Shown: positions 38,942-48,375, numbered from the stretch's first letter. The stretch: DNA of 64,000 bases from Peribacillus frigoritolerans (GCF_001636405.1 NZ_KV440950.1:3390778-3454777); one strand, 5' to 3'. The notes: generated by a model not told the origin, from the sequence alone. Numbers and translations are program-made.

Positions 38942-39022
38942 ATCGTTACCGATATTTAATGTTATATTGAATTTTCTTAATAGTCAATAATATCCCGAAT
39001 AATATTTTTCAGCAGAAAAAAG

Positions 39023-39042
39023 TAGTTTTATATACAAAACTA
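39023..39042 (-). promoter_or_regulatory. Second copy of the candidate operator
   Basis: TAGTTTTATATACAAAACTA: the 16-bp core differs from the perfect palindrome at 37270 by one base. It lies about 215 bp upstream of the MFS start. The other parts of 38808-39508 show no gene except the peptide segment listed below. Confidence 0.4.
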
Positions 39043-39090
39043 AATAAGGTGTAGTTTCGATGGAAACAACCCGAAACAATACCTTACCTA

Positions 39091-39225
39091 TCACATAAAA
39101 CCGGCTAACGTTTCTGCATATCCCCGTACCTTAGGTAATGCATCTCCATAATTATTTGAAACATCATGATTTGCAGCAATAAAATGTCCATCATGTGACT
39201 GAAGCGCTTCGTAGTCTAGTTCCGT
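39091..39225 (-). other. Unassigned protein-like segment without a start
   Basis: A 44-codon open stretch, bounded by stops, reads TELDYEALQSHDGHFIAANHD and continues VSNNYGDALPKVRGYAETLAGFM. It looks like the C-terminus of a real enzyme, with no start codon or ribosome site. It may be the remnant of a deleted gene. I do not recognise the family. Confidence 0.3.
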
Positions 39226-39508
39226 TCAAGTGAAGGGTTTTAACCGGGAATAGTATGACGGTTTTCTGTCCATCACCCCAACTTATGCTGCAGCTTAAGG
39301 TGAATAAGGCATACAATTCGTGAACCGCCAACCAACGTTTCCTTAGATAGGTAAACCCAAAATTGAAGAATGATTCTTCTTCCGCTCATTCGGTTGCCGT
39401 CTTCCTTTTATAACGATTCATTATAAATATATAAAAATTAACTATTTTTATTATTTATCACTCAATGTTAGCATTTTGTTATAAGTTATTTGAAAGGATG
39501 AGAGATGA

Positions 39509-40531
39509 ATGACTATCCAATATTCTGAATTCGCAGTATTCGGGCTAGGTCCCATCGGAATTGAAATTCTACGCAGTGCTTATCAAACGAATCCTCAATC
39601 TATTATCGGTGTTGTCGATATTGACCCCGATAAGGTAGGGAAGGATATTGGCTTCCTGATCAATGAAAAGGAAACGAACAAGTGTGTAGTTCCCCATATC
39701 CAGGAAGTAAATACTGAAGGTGACCACCCTATCGCCCTACATGCAACCGGTTCCAATGCACAACAAGTATGGCCCCAAATCAAAGAGCTGCTAGATCACG
39801 GTTTTTCAGTGGTTTCCACCTGTGAACAGCTTTCCTTCCCTTGGCATCGCTACCCTTTACTTTCAAAGGAAATAGATGATTATGCTAAAGCAAAAGGACT
39901 TAGTGTCATCGGGACCGGAATCAATCCAGGATATATCATGGATACTATGGCCATTTCTTTTACAACAGTATTGACCACTGTTAACCAAATTAAGGTCATC
40001 CGTAAAGTTGATGTTTCGAAAAGGCGCCTCCCTTTGCAAAAAAAGGTCGGAATCGGGATGACCAGAGAAGAGTTTGAATTTTTGGCCCAACGGAATGAAA
40101 TTGGGCATGTAGGTCTTGAGGAGTCTGTAAGGTTAATCGCTTATGGGCTGAATTGGAAACTTTCAAATGTTATCAATACCATTGAACCAACGATTGCAAG
40201 CGAAAATATGACCGTTCCGCTAACTACCTTGAAACGAGGGGATGTTATGGGGCTCCATCAAATTTCCACAGGCAAGACTGTGGACGGAAAGGAAATTTCC
40301 TTGGATTTAACGATGTCTGCAGGTATTAAACAGGAAGATGAAATCGTTATTGAGGGGAACGAAACCCAAAGGTTGATTGTTCCAAACGGCATTTTTGGAG
40401 ATACTGCAACCGCAGCAATGATCATCAATACCGCTAAGCAAATTGATGCACTCCGTAAACCAGGTTTACTTACAATGGCTGACATCGGGGTGCCAAGAAA
40501 TTTAAATCAATCACACTTTGTGCGTATTTAA
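39509..40531 (+). CDS. NAD(P)-binding dehydrogenase resembling 2,4-diaminopentanoate dehydrogenase
   Basis: A 340-residue protein with an N-terminal Rossmann domain (FAVFGLGPIGIEILRSA) of the dihydrodipicolinate-reductase/homoserine-dehydrogenase kind. The later SVVSTCEQLSFPW and GTGINPGYIMD are hallmark stretches of the 2,4-diaminopentanoate dehydrogenase (Ord) group, which acts in ornithine fermentation. In aerobic Bacillus relatives the substrate is unknown. AAAGGATGAGAG precedes the start. The gene stands alone, and its terminator has been duplicated by an IS insertion. Confidence 0.75.
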   Translation: MTIQYSEFAVFGLGPIGIEILRSAYQTNPQSIIGVVDIDPDKVGKDIGFLINEKETNKCVVPHIQEVNTEGDHPIALHATGSNAQQVWPQIKELLDHGFSVVSTCEQLSFPWHRYPLLSKEIDDYAKAKGLSVIGTGINPGYIMDTMAISFTTVLTTVNQIKVIRKVDVSKRRLPLQKKVGIGMTREEFEFLAQRNEIGHVGLEESVRLIAYGLNWKLSNVINTIEPTIASENMTVPLTTLKRGDVMGLHQISTGKTVDGKEISLDLTMSAGIKQEDEIVIEGNETQRLIVPNGIFGDTATAAMIINTAKQIDALRKPGLLTMADIGVPRNLNQSHFVRI

Positions 40532-40573
40532 TGGCTGACTAACAATCTTGCGATAAAGTATTACGATATTGGA

Positions 40574-40601
40574 AAAGGTGAACCCCTAATGGTTCACCTT
40601 T
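40574..40601 (+). repeat. Target duplication, copy 1: a whole terminator hairpin
   Basis: AAAGGTGAACC...GGTTCACCTTT (arms 40574-40584 and 40591-40601) is a perfect hairpin 43 bp after the Ord-like gene. An identical 28-bp copy lies at 41881-41908, on the other side of the IS element. Confidence 0.9.
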
Positions 40602-41880
40602 CAGACTGTAGACAAACTCGATGAAAATCGAGTTTGTCTATTTTTATGGCCTTTACAATTTAGACGTTGATTTCCACTCCAGGCACTCGCTTTCCGCGGG
40701 CGGTCGGGGAGCCTCCTCGGCTTTCGCCTGTGGGGTCTCCCCTAGACGCGCTTTTCCCGCAGGAGTCTCGTACCTTCCGTTCCAATCAACTTTGTCTTAC
40801 CTTTTAGATAGAACACTTTTGCCTGGAGTCATTTTTGTTTTAAAATTGAAGTATTAAAACTTGAGGTGATGAGGATGCTTTCTAAACATGATTCTATTCA
40901 GCGAGATCAACTTGAAATGATTACTTTAGATCAACTGGTGCCACCGAACCATTTGGTTCGTAAAATGGAGGCTGCCATTGACTTCACTTTCATTTATGAC
41001 TTGGTGAAAGATATGTACTCAGAGGTAGGACGCCCAAGTATTGATCCAGTTATTTTAGTTAAACTGACTTTCATTCAATATACCTTCGGTATTCGTTCCA
41101 CGCGGCCGCAGACCGCAACGGTTTGTATTGGGAACGATTGTAACACCTGGAAATATACATGACAGTCAGATCTTAGAGCCACTAGTTGAACAAGTGAATG
41201 AGAAAGTTGGAAAACCGGAAGCCGTTGCCGCAGATGCAGCTTATAAAACACCAGCGATTACAAGCTACCTATTTAACAAAGAAATCATACCGGCTTTACC
41301 TTATACACGCCCTCGCACCAAAGAAGGATTTTTTCGTAAACAGGACTATGTATACGATGAACATTTTGATTGTTACCTTTGCCCTTCGGGCGAAACTTTA
41401 AAGTACTCAACAACAAATAAAGAGGGCTATCGCGAGTACAAATCGCCAAAACAAATTTGTACAACATGCTCATTTTTATCTCGGTGTACAGAAAGCAAAG
41501 ACTGTCAAAAAGTTGTAACACACGGCATATCTGGCAAACACATGTGGAAGAAGCAGATCATCTGCGTCATCATCAAGATGTAAAACCTATATGTGCAAAA
41601 CGTAAAGAAACGATTGAGCGTTATTCGCAGATGCAAAAGAAAAGCATGGTATGCGTTGGACTACTTTAAGGGGACTTAAAAAGTTGTCGATGCAGGCGAT
41701 GCTTACTTTCGCTGCCATTAATTTAAAGAAGATGGCCAATTGGACATGGCGAGGTCCAAAAATGGCCTAACATAGTGGGCTCGTAGAGCCCCAATCTCTT
41801 AACTTTAGGCGAAAATTCAAAGGGAATTTCAAAAGGGGTTCAGAATTTTTTAATTCCGAACCCCTTTTGTCTACAAACTG
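40602..41880 (+). mobile_element. IS1182-family element D, decayed but with both ends
   Basis: A 1279-bp element with terminal inverted repeats CAGACTGTAGACAAA and, inverted at the right end, CAGTTTGTAGACAAA (13 of 15 match). The left end carries the 13-bp hairpin and GC-rich block also seen in remnants A, B, C and E. The right end has a second hairpin (about 41831-41867). It is flanked by a perfect 28-bp target duplication. The transposase gene inside is deleted and frameshifted, so the element is immobile on its own. Confidence 0.88.
40866..41770 (+). pseudogene. IS1182-family transposase, internally deleted and frameshifted
   Basis: The N-terminal part (MLSKHDSIQRDQLEMI... up to about 41095) is joined out of frame to a central part (VTPGNIHDSQILEPLVEQVN..., about 41128-41560, with the zinc-type cluster CYLCPSGE...CTTCSFLSRC) and then to a shifted C-terminal part (about 41540-41770, with stops). 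About 600 bp of a normal gene is missing near 41095. It begins with GTG/ATG after GAGGTG. Confidence 0.85.
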
Positions 41881-41908
41881 AAAGGTGAACCCCTAATGGT
41901 TCACCTTT
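41881..41908 (+). repeat. Target duplication, copy 2
   Basis: A perfect 28-bp repeat of 40574-40601, followed by TTCGTTTTGG. This copy keeps the original T-rich tail and is probably the true terminator of the Ord-like gene. Confidence 0.9.
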
Positions 41909-42064
41909 TCGTTTTGGTTCAGCTGGGCATGCCAACATGACAAAAAACCACCATGAGCGGTGGCTTTACTTCCTATATGTAGAATGCAGGAATCGACTAT
42001 CTTAAATAAGTTATCTTATTTCAGAAAAATATATTCCGAAAATGAAATGATTTTTCTATTTTCA

Positions 42065-42820
42065 TTAATGTGTTCGAGAACCAAGTTTCACGGAAATGGC
42101 TTTGGCAGCTTTCGTTACTTTGTCAATCAATTCAGGCAAGCGATCTTCCTGAAATCTTGCTTCAATCCCAGCGACACTAATACCGGCTACTATTTCACCT
42201 TTACCATTGAGTATCGGTGCACTCACCGCTTTTGTATAATCCTCCAGTTCTGATGAAGTTATCGTGTATCCATTTGATCTCGCTTCATCCATTGCATGAC
42301 GGAGTTTAGTTTTATCCGTAATCGTTCCCATGGCGATTGGTTTTAATTGGATGTTTTCCAAATAATTTTCACGCTCTTCTTCTGGCAAAAACGCTAGGAT
42401 GATTCGAGAATCGCCAGCGTACAATGGCGAACGCCTTCCAATGGATGTATAAAGTCGAACAGGCTGCAGGGTGTCCACCTTTTCAATATACATCGCTTCA
42501 TCCTTATCCCTTACAATTAAATTCACTGCTTCTTCAACATCATCCCTTAGGTCTTTCATGATTGGATAGGCGATTGACCTGATATCCAAACGCTCCCCTA
42601 CCAGTTGACCAAACTGCAGGAATATCAATCCAAGTGAATAGCGGCCATCGCCGTCCTTTGCCAAAAACCCCATTTCCTCCAAAGATCCCACCATACGGTG
42701 TAACGACGTTTTCGGCAAATTGGAAAGTTCCATCATTTCATTAAAGGCCAGTTTTGGGTGATTTATGAAAAGGGTTAGGATTTGCATGGATTTCACGACC
42801 GTTTTGTTATGTGCCTGCAT
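42065..42820 (-). CDS. kipR: IclR-family regulator, KipR-like
   Basis: An IclR regulator of 251 residues from the ATG at 42820, which has AAAGGAG; the longer frame to 42877 is less likely. It has a winged helix at about 5-65 (LPKTSLHRMVGSLEEMGFL) and an effector domain with IGRRSPLYAGDSRIILAF. It is strikingly similar to B. subtilis KipR as I remember it (NKTVVKSM..., PKTS.HRMV.SLEEMGFL), which represses the kip/oxoprolinase operon. There kipR directly follows kipA; here kipA (pxpC) is about 11.7 kb away with the nitrate block between. It may still control pxpA-C, which has a palindrome upstream. Confidence 0.8.
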   Translation of the reverse strand: MQAHNKTVVKSMQILTLFINHPKLAFNEMMELSNLPKTSLHRMVGSLEEMGFLAKDGDGRYSLGLIFLQFGQLVGERLDIRSIAYPIMKDLRDDVEEAVNLIVRDKDEAMYIEKVDTLQPVRLYTSIGRRSPLYAGDSRIILAFLPEEERENYLENIQLKPIAMGTITDKTKLRHAMDEARSNGYTITSSELEDYTKAVSAPILNGKGEIVAGISVAGIEARFQEDRLPELIDKVTKAAKAISVKLGSRTH

Positions 42821-43075
42821 ACAATGTCTCCTTTCATGATACATGTTTTCCTTAACTATCATTCTATTATAAAACATGGAAGAAAGGATGTAATGAAAAT
42901 AACCGTATTGATTGTTTTTCGAAATGCTCTGTCTGTATTCTCAATTGATTTACCGGCATTTTTTTAAATTTGATCGAATCATTTTATCATCCCGAAGCCC
43001 ATGGAACGAGTAATAATGTGAAATGCTGAAGCGTTTAGCGGATTAAGTTACTTGATCATTACGAAAATCCATCCA

Positions 43076-44803
43076 CTACAAAGGCATTTTCAATATTACT
43101 TTTGTCCCTTTCCCTTCACGAGAATGAAGGATAAGGTTTCCGCCGCAAACTCTGGCTCTTTCCTCCATACTGAATAAGCCTACTCCTCTGGTAACTTTTT
43201 CGATATCAAAGCCCTTTCCTTGATCTTCTATTTCTACACGAACTTCTTCCTCTATTTCCTGGATCGTCACTGTAGCTTCCTCGGTATAGGCATATTTCCT
43301 AATATTTGTTAATGCCTCTTGAATAATACGGTAAATGGTAATTTCTTTGTTTGCATTCAGGCGGCAGTTCAAATAGCATTCAAAATGGACCTTGATATGA
43401 TGATGCTCTAAAAATTGCGCCACTAAAGAGCGTATGGCAGGGAACAGTCCAAGATCATCAAGTACCGATGGCCTTAATTCCCAGGATAGATGCCGGAGTG
43501 ATTCGATAATTTCGGTCGCTTCATCTTGCATTTGATCTAACAGGGGATGATCCATTTCTGTCTGCAGTCTGTTAATCGTTATGAGGTGGCTGTATAAGTT
43601 TTGTCCGATATCATCATGAAGCTCTCGGGAAATGCGTTTTCTTTCTTCCTCCTGCACATCAATGATTTTACCGGTCATTTTCTGAATCTCTTCTTCCGCA
43701 AGCTTACGCTGGGTCACTTCATAACGAATCGCTAAATATTGATAAGGTTTCTGGAACTCATCAAGAAATGGAACGATTGTCGTATCCACCCAATAATAAG
43801 TATTCTCCTTGGTCTTATTTTTAATCTCGCCTTTCCATACTTCCCCTGATGATATTGTTTTCCAAAGATTGTTGAAAAACTCTTTCGAATGAAATCCCGA
43901 GTTAATGATTCGATGATCCTGTCCGATCAGCTCTTCTTTTGAAAACTTTGAAATCCGGCAAAATTGATCATTGACATATTTAATCGTCCCTCTTTGATCG
44001 GTTATTGCTACAATCGAGGAAGCATCCAAAGCAAATTGGAAATCGGCCATTTTATTTACGAATTTCCCCAATTCCTCTAAAACTCGTTTATATTCGGTAA
44101 TTTCCTTGCGAATTGCCAGGTATTTATATGGGTTCCCTTTTTCATTTAAGAAAGGGACAATTGTGGTATCGACCCAATAATGAGTTCCATCCTTCGCTTT
44201 ATTCTTGATTTCACCCCGCCAAACTCTTCCTGATGAAATTGTCCGCCAAAGCTCTTGCATAAATTCCTTTGAATGATAACCTGAATTGATCATTCGGTGG
44301 TCCTTCCCGATAAGCTCTGTTGCTGAATATTTGGATACCTCACAAAATTTCTTATTAAAGTTTATTATCTTGCCCTTTACATCAGTGAATGCAACAATCG
44401 TTGATTCATCAAGTGCATAAATTAAATCAACCAGTTCATTGATCGGATAGGATTGCTGCTGGTTAATCCGTGATTGGTCTTTCACTTTATGGACTACAAT
44501 TAAGTAATAAAGCTCTTTCGCAAGCTGAAAGGAGTTCACCCTGAAAAAAAGCGAAAAAGCATGACCTTCCCGATGGATCCCCAACTGGTGGATAATCTCC
44601 CCTCCCCCGCTGTGTTGCAGGTTTGCCCCTGGTATAAGATTCAGAAGCTTTTCCCCGTTCAATTCATGATGTTCATAACCAAAGTGGTCATATACCTGTT
44701 GATTCGCAAAAGAGATGACTCCAGATTCATTGACAAGGATTGTCGCATCGCTGGATCCAGGCGTAACCCCTTTTTCCATTTCCAAATGTTTATTCAAGTC
44801 CAT
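43076..44803 (-). CDS. Triple-PAS histidine kinase (NreB/NarX-type output)
   Basis: A 575-residue soluble kinase. PAS1 is at about 18-110. PAS2 (about 130-240) and PAS3 (about 255-365) are near-duplicates sharing NSGYHSKEF/NSGFHSKEF and EIKNKxKxxTxYWVDTTIVPF. The HisKA_3 phosphoacceptor is His396 (SRELHDDIGQ), with the ATPase domain to the end (GVGLFSMEERA, GKGTKVILKM). The four-cysteine Fe-S oxygen sensor of staphylococcal NreB is absent, so the signal differs. It is the last gene of the nitrate block, downstream of GAF and NreC-type genes. AAGGAGGA precedes its start. Confidence 0.85.
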   Translation of the reverse strand: MDLNKHLEMEKGVTPGSSDATILVNESGVISFANQQVYDHFGYEHHELNGEKLLNLIPGANLQHSGGGEIIHQLGIHREGHAFSLFFRVNSFQLAKELYYLIVVHKVKDQSRINQQQSYPINELVDLIYALDESTIVAFTDVKGKIINFNKKFCEVSKYSATELIGKDHRMINSGYHSKEFMQELWRTISSGRVWRGEIKNKAKDGTHYWVDTTIVPFLNEKGNPYKYLAIRKEITEYKRVLEELGKFVNKMADFQFALDASSIVAITDQRGTIKYVNDQFCRISKFSKEELIGQDHRIINSGFHSKEFFNNLWKTISSGEVWKGEIKNKTKENTYYWVDTTIVPFLDEFQKPYQYLAIRYEVTQRKLAEEEIQKMTGKIIDVQEEERKRISRELHDDIGQNLYSHLITINRLQTEMDHPLLDQMQDEATEIIESLRHLSWELRPSVLDDLGLFPAIRSLVAQFLEHHHIKVHFECYLNCRLNANKEITIYRIIQEALTNIRKYAYTEEATVTIQEIEEEVRVEIEDQGKGFDIEKVTRGVGLFSMEERARVCGGNLILHSREGKGTKVILKMPL

Positions 44804-44826
44804 ACATAATCCTCCTTGTTGCCATG

Positions 44827-45288
44827 TTAAATTAAGCTGTTCAATTCCTTTTCCAGTTTTTTCGCTGCATCAAGGATCTTATGCTGGTCACTTTCAGAAA
44901 TGGGCTGAACTGTCCGTTTACCTACTAATAATACCCCTTTGGGAACACCTTTAAATTGAATCGGAACCGCGAAGGCGCAACGGAGATTTTCCGCAAGCAT
45001 GATGGGATAATCTAAAGCTTTGCCGTGGATATTATTGGGGAAACCCTCAATCTTCATCGGCGTCCCCGTTGATATGACCCTGCCTGCAATTCCTTTTCCA
45101 TATCGAACAGTTATCCTTTTGTACTTATCATTTCTGTTGCCGGCGGCATAATGCCAGCTTATATCAGGACCTTTTCTGTTTTGTAAGGCAAGTCCTACAA
45201 AATCACCGTTCATTTCATCTAATACATATTCACACGCTTTTTTAAATGGTTGTTCCTCTTTCGATTTACTGTCCAAGTTAAATTCCAT
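44827..45288 (-). CDS. GAF-domain protein, NreA-like nitrate sensor
   Basis: A 153-residue single-domain GAF protein. The stretch WHYAAGNRNDKYKRITVRYGKGIAGRV and the later LDYPIMLAENLRCAFAVPI fit NreA of staphylococci, which binds nitrate and holds back the NreB kinase. The gene overlaps the NreC-type gene by 11 bases and is followed 23 bp later by the PAS kinase, so the three form an NreABC-like module. Nitrate binding is inferred from family and context, not from identified residues. Confidence 0.8.
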   Translation of the reverse strand: MEFNLDSKSKEEQPFKKACEYVLDEMNGDFVGLALQNRKGPDISWHYAAGNRNDKYKRITVRYGKGIAGRVISTGTPMKIEGFPNNIHGKALDYPIMLAENLRCAFAVPIQFKGVPKGVLLVGKRTVQPISESDQHKILDAAKKLEKELNSLI

Positions 45289-45931
45289 ACCCTAATAACC
45301 CCTTTTTTAAAGCGAATGCAACAAGTTCATGCCTTGTTTTCATCTTGAGCTTTTCCATTAGGTTTCCTTTATGGCTTTCAACCGTTTTCACGCTTATGAC
45401 AAGCTGTCCGGCAATTTCTTTATTGGAAAACCCTTTCGCAATCAACGTAAGCACCTCTTTTTCACGGTCAGACAACAGGTTGATGGAATCAGCGGTTCCC
45501 TGCTTCACACTGCCTAAATATTCTTCCATTACCCTTTTTGTTGCAGATGGATGGAGGTACGCATTTCCGTTTGATAAAGATCGGATGGCTACCAATAGTT
45601 CTTCATGGGGTGCACTTTTTAAAATACAGCCTGAAGCCCCGGCTTGAATGGTTCTGAACAAATATTCATCATCATCATGCATGGTAAGTATCAATATGGC
45701 TACCTCGGGCATGAGTTTCTTCAGTTCTGAAGTAGCCGATAAGCCATCTTTTCCATGTGGCATGCTTAAATCCATGACTACCACATTAGGCTGAAGCTCC
45801 AGTGCTCGTTGTATTCCTTCATTCCCCTCTGAAGCTTCCCCAATGACTTCCATATCAGGATGATTGTTTAGTAGCATCTTTAAGCCCATTCTTACAACGG
45901 CGTGATCATCGCAAAGCAAAATTTTTATCAA
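45278..45931 (-). CDS. NarL/LuxR-type response regulator (NreC-like)
   Basis: A response regulator of 217 residues if started at the TTG at 45931, which has AGGGGGAG ahead; the frame extends to 46003 but the extra residues are not family-like. The receiver has Asp8-Asp9 and phospho-acceptor Asp54 (VMDLSMP). The LuxR-type helix-turn-helix is LSDREKEVLTLIAKGFSNKEIA...KTVESHKGNLMEKL. It is the only response regulator in a block with two kinases. By context it should activate the nitrate genes upstream. Confidence 0.88.
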   Translation of the reverse strand: MIKILLCDDHAVVRMGLKMLLNNHPDMEVIGEASEGNEGIQRALELQPNVVVMDLSMPHGKDGLSATSELKKLMPEVAILILTMHDDDEYLFRTIQAGASGCILKSAPHEELLVAIRSLSNGNAYLHPSATKRVMEEYLGSVKQGTADSINLLSDREKEVLTLIAKGFSNKEIAGQLVISVKTVESHKGNLMEKLKMKTRHELVAFALKKGLLGYGI

Positions 45932-46020
45932 AGCAGCTCCCCCTAGCTTTGTTCGTGTTTGTATCGTTATATGAAACAACAAGGGGGATTGCACAATTCG
46001 CAAACCCCTTGTTTAGCATT

Positions 46021-46671
46021 TTAATATAATGGCAGAGAAATCTCTATAGAAGTCCCATGATCTTCTTTTGAAAAAATGGTACAATTCCCGCCAATCAAAT
46101 GCATTCTTTCACACATGGCAGCAAGCCCGCTCAGCTTATTCATGGCGGCTTCAACCTCAAATCCTTTCCCTGAATCTTTTATCATGATTAATAACATGCT
46201 TTTTTCCCATTTGAATAGTATACTTGCTTTTGTTGTATCAGCATACCTTGCTATATTCACCAATGCTTCTTGGCAGACCCTGAAAAGTGTAATGCTATCT
46301 CTATCAGAGATTTGCGATTCAATTCCCAGATTCTCCATCTCAACCTCAATACCATAGGTTGAGGTGTATATTTTCATGTAGCTTTTAATAGCTGAAATAA
46401 GCCCAAAAGTCGTAAGGGTAGGAGGATGCAATTCTACAGCCAAAAGCCTGATTTCTTGAATTGCCTTCTCCAATAGCTGTTTCATATCACCTGCATAAAT
46501 TCTCATGGCAGGCTGTTCAATTGCCGTTTCAATGAGCTGCATTCCGGAAAAGAGACTGGAAAGGGACTGCCCCACACCTTCATGAAGCTCCATCGCAATT
46601 CTTTTAATCTCTTCTTCATGTGTTTGTATGATATAAGAACTGATGTTGTTTTTAAGTGGCTGAGTATTCAT
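46021..46671 (-). CDS. Short sensorless histidine kinase (HisKA_3)
   Basis: A 216-residue protein from the ATG at 46671 (AAGGAGG upstream; GTG at 46677 possible). It consists only of the HisKA_3 dimerisation part (IKRIAMELHEGVGQSLSSL, His about 29) and the ATPase domain (RVCQEALVNIARYA, IMIKDSGKGFEVE, HGTSIEISLPLY). There is no membrane segment and no sensor domain. It must take its signal from a partner: the GAF protein or the PAS domain fused to the neighbouring NarK are candidates. It is followed 90 bp later by the NreC-type gene. Confidence 0.85.
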   Translation of the reverse strand: MNTQPLKNNISSYIIQTHEEEIKRIAMELHEGVGQSLSSLFSGMQLIETAIEQPAMRIYAGDMKQLLEKAIQEIRLLAVELHPPTLTTFGLISAIKSYMKIYTSTYGIEVEMENLGIESQISDRDSITLFRVCQEALVNIARYADTTKASILFKWEKSMLLIMIKDSGKGFEVEAAMNKLSGLAAMCERMHLIGGNCTIFSKEDHGTSIEISLPLY

Positions 46672-46869
46672 TCCCACCCTCCTTTTTCAATTGTCGCTGA
46701 TTATTGGCCATTCAAAATGCGGCATGCTCCCCCAATTACACTTTCGGCAGAGTAATGAGAAAGCTGACGTATACCTTTTTTCCCACCTGAAACCTAGCAT
46801 TAGAACTTCTAGTTCTTGAAAACTCCAATTCAGCCTTCAAATCCAATCATTTCATGCGCGCAGTTCATT

Positions 46870-48375
46870 TTATGCTTTTTTCACTCTATGACTTGAAATG
46901 TCACTAAACATACCTGCATATTGAACGACTTCCCCCGCATCATTCTTTATCGAACTAATGGTCAGCCATTGCAGATATTGCTGTCCATCCTTTCGGCTAT
47001 TCCAGATTTCACCCTGCCAAAATCCATTTATCTCAATGGATTTCCACAAATCCTCATAAAAAGTTCGAGACTGTTTACCCGACTTAAGTATACTAGGGTT
47101 CTTACCAATTACTTCATTTTCCTGATAACCTGTAATACTGCAAAACGACGGGTTTACTGAAATGATCTTACCGGTGGTATCGGTAATTAGAATCCCTTCT
47201 ATTGTATGATCGATCACTTCTTTGGCAAGCCCCATTTTGCCTTGGAAATACATCCAAACAACTAAAATCAAACTTGCAAGGGCAACTTCCGACAACGCCA
47301 TGAACCCGATTGCATAATGTCCTGTGATATTGAATAACAAGGATAAAATTAATGGCGGAAAAAACCCTCCCAAACCGCCCATAGCGGAAACGATCCCATT
47401 CACAATACCAGCCTGCTTTTGAAAATACATCGGCACCAGTTTAAAAATAACACCATTTCCCATTCCGGCACATAGGGCAATACTCAAACAGCCAATAGTG
47501 TACCAGCCAATTGATGGAGCAAAGGATAGGATCATCGCTGAAACTGTATACACTCCAAAAACGAACATGAGCAGAATGAGAGAATGAAAACGATCTGCAA
47601 GCCATCCGCCAATTGGTCTCATAAGGGTAGCAAGAACAATAAAGCCTGCTGTCCTTAGACCAGCATCAACCTTATCCAAACCAAAGTTAGCTACAAGAAA
47701 ATTTGGCAGATAGATAGTAAATGCAACAAAAGAACCGAATGTTATAAAGTAAAATAAACTTAGCAGCCATAGTTTTTCATTTTTGTAGACACTCTTCACT
47801 TGTTCTAAAAGCGGTGTTTTTACTTTCAGCTCTTTATTATCCCCTAACAGAAAGTTACCTGCGATAAAGACCGCCAAGATCACAAGGTAAAGCTGTACAG
47901 TTGTTGACCAACCAAAATTCTCAGCTACAACGGGTGCTGCAAATGCCGATACTGCCGTGCCAAGGTTTCCTGCACCGTAAATTCCATTTATAAAGCCATG
48001 ACGTTCCTTTGGATAATACTTAGGTAAAGAGGTTACTCCAACAGAGAATACGGCTCCTCCAATACCAAGGAAAAGTCCTCCAATCAACAAATCGACAAGG
48101 GAATCGGCAATGCTGATATAATAAACAGGGAACAATAGTAACATAAAGCTAATCAGGAAAATTTTCCTGGCTCCGAATTGATTGGCGTAAAAGCCAAGAG
48201 GGATACGAAGTACAGATCCCAAAATGACCGGAACGGCTGTCACCAGTGCAAGCTGACTCTCCGGGATAGCAATATCTTCTTTAATAAAGGGCATCAGGGA
48301 AGAAATTAATACCCATACCATAAATCCGACTATTAAGTTTAAAGTCTGTAATGGAAGCTGTATTTTCTTAATCAT
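46870..48375 (-). CDS. NarK-family nitrate/nitrite transporter fused to a PAS domain
   Basis: About 500 residues. Residues about 1-380 are a 12-segment MFS transporter of the nitrate/nitrite porter type (SLMPFIKEDIAIPESQLALV; GFYANQFGARKIF; GMGNGVIFKLVPMYF). Residues about 385-500 are a PAS domain (EVIDHTIEGILITDTTGKI...NPSFCSITGYQENEVIG...GMFSDISSHR) related to PAS2 and PAS3 of the kinase at 43-45 kb. The ATG at 48375 is preferred; a GTG at 48384 is possible. No output domain follows. The chain may couple nitrate transport to the nearby kinases. It overlaps the gene upstream by 8 bases. Confidence 0.85.
   Translation of the reverse strand: MIKKIQLPLQTLNLIVGFMVWVLISSLMPFIKEDIAIPESQLALVTAVPVILGSVLRIPLGFYANQFGARKIFLISFMLLLFPVYYISIADSLVDLLIGGLFLGIGGAVFSVGVTSLPKYYPKERHGFINGIYGAGNLGTAVSAFAAPVVAENFGWSTTVQLYLVILAVFIAGNFLLGDNKELKVKTPLLEQVKSVYKNEKLWLLSLFYFITFGSFVAFTIYLPNFLVANFGLDKVDAGLRTAGFIVLATLMRPIGGWLADRFHSLILLMFVFGVYTVSAMILSFAPSIGWYTIGCLSIALCAGMGNGVIFKLVPMYFQKQAGIVNGIVSAMGGLGGFFPPLILSLLFNITGHYAIGFMALSEVALASLILVVWMYFQGKMGLAKEVIDHTIEGILITDTTGKIISVNPSFCSITGYQENEVIGKNPSILKSGKQSRTFYEDLWKSIEINGFWQGEIWNSRKDGQQYLQWLTISSIKNDAGEVVQYAGMFSDISSHRVKKA

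Noticed and set aside
43076..44803. An Fe-S oxygen sensor like staphylococcal NreB
   Set aside because: No set of four spaced cysteines is present in the PAS domains.
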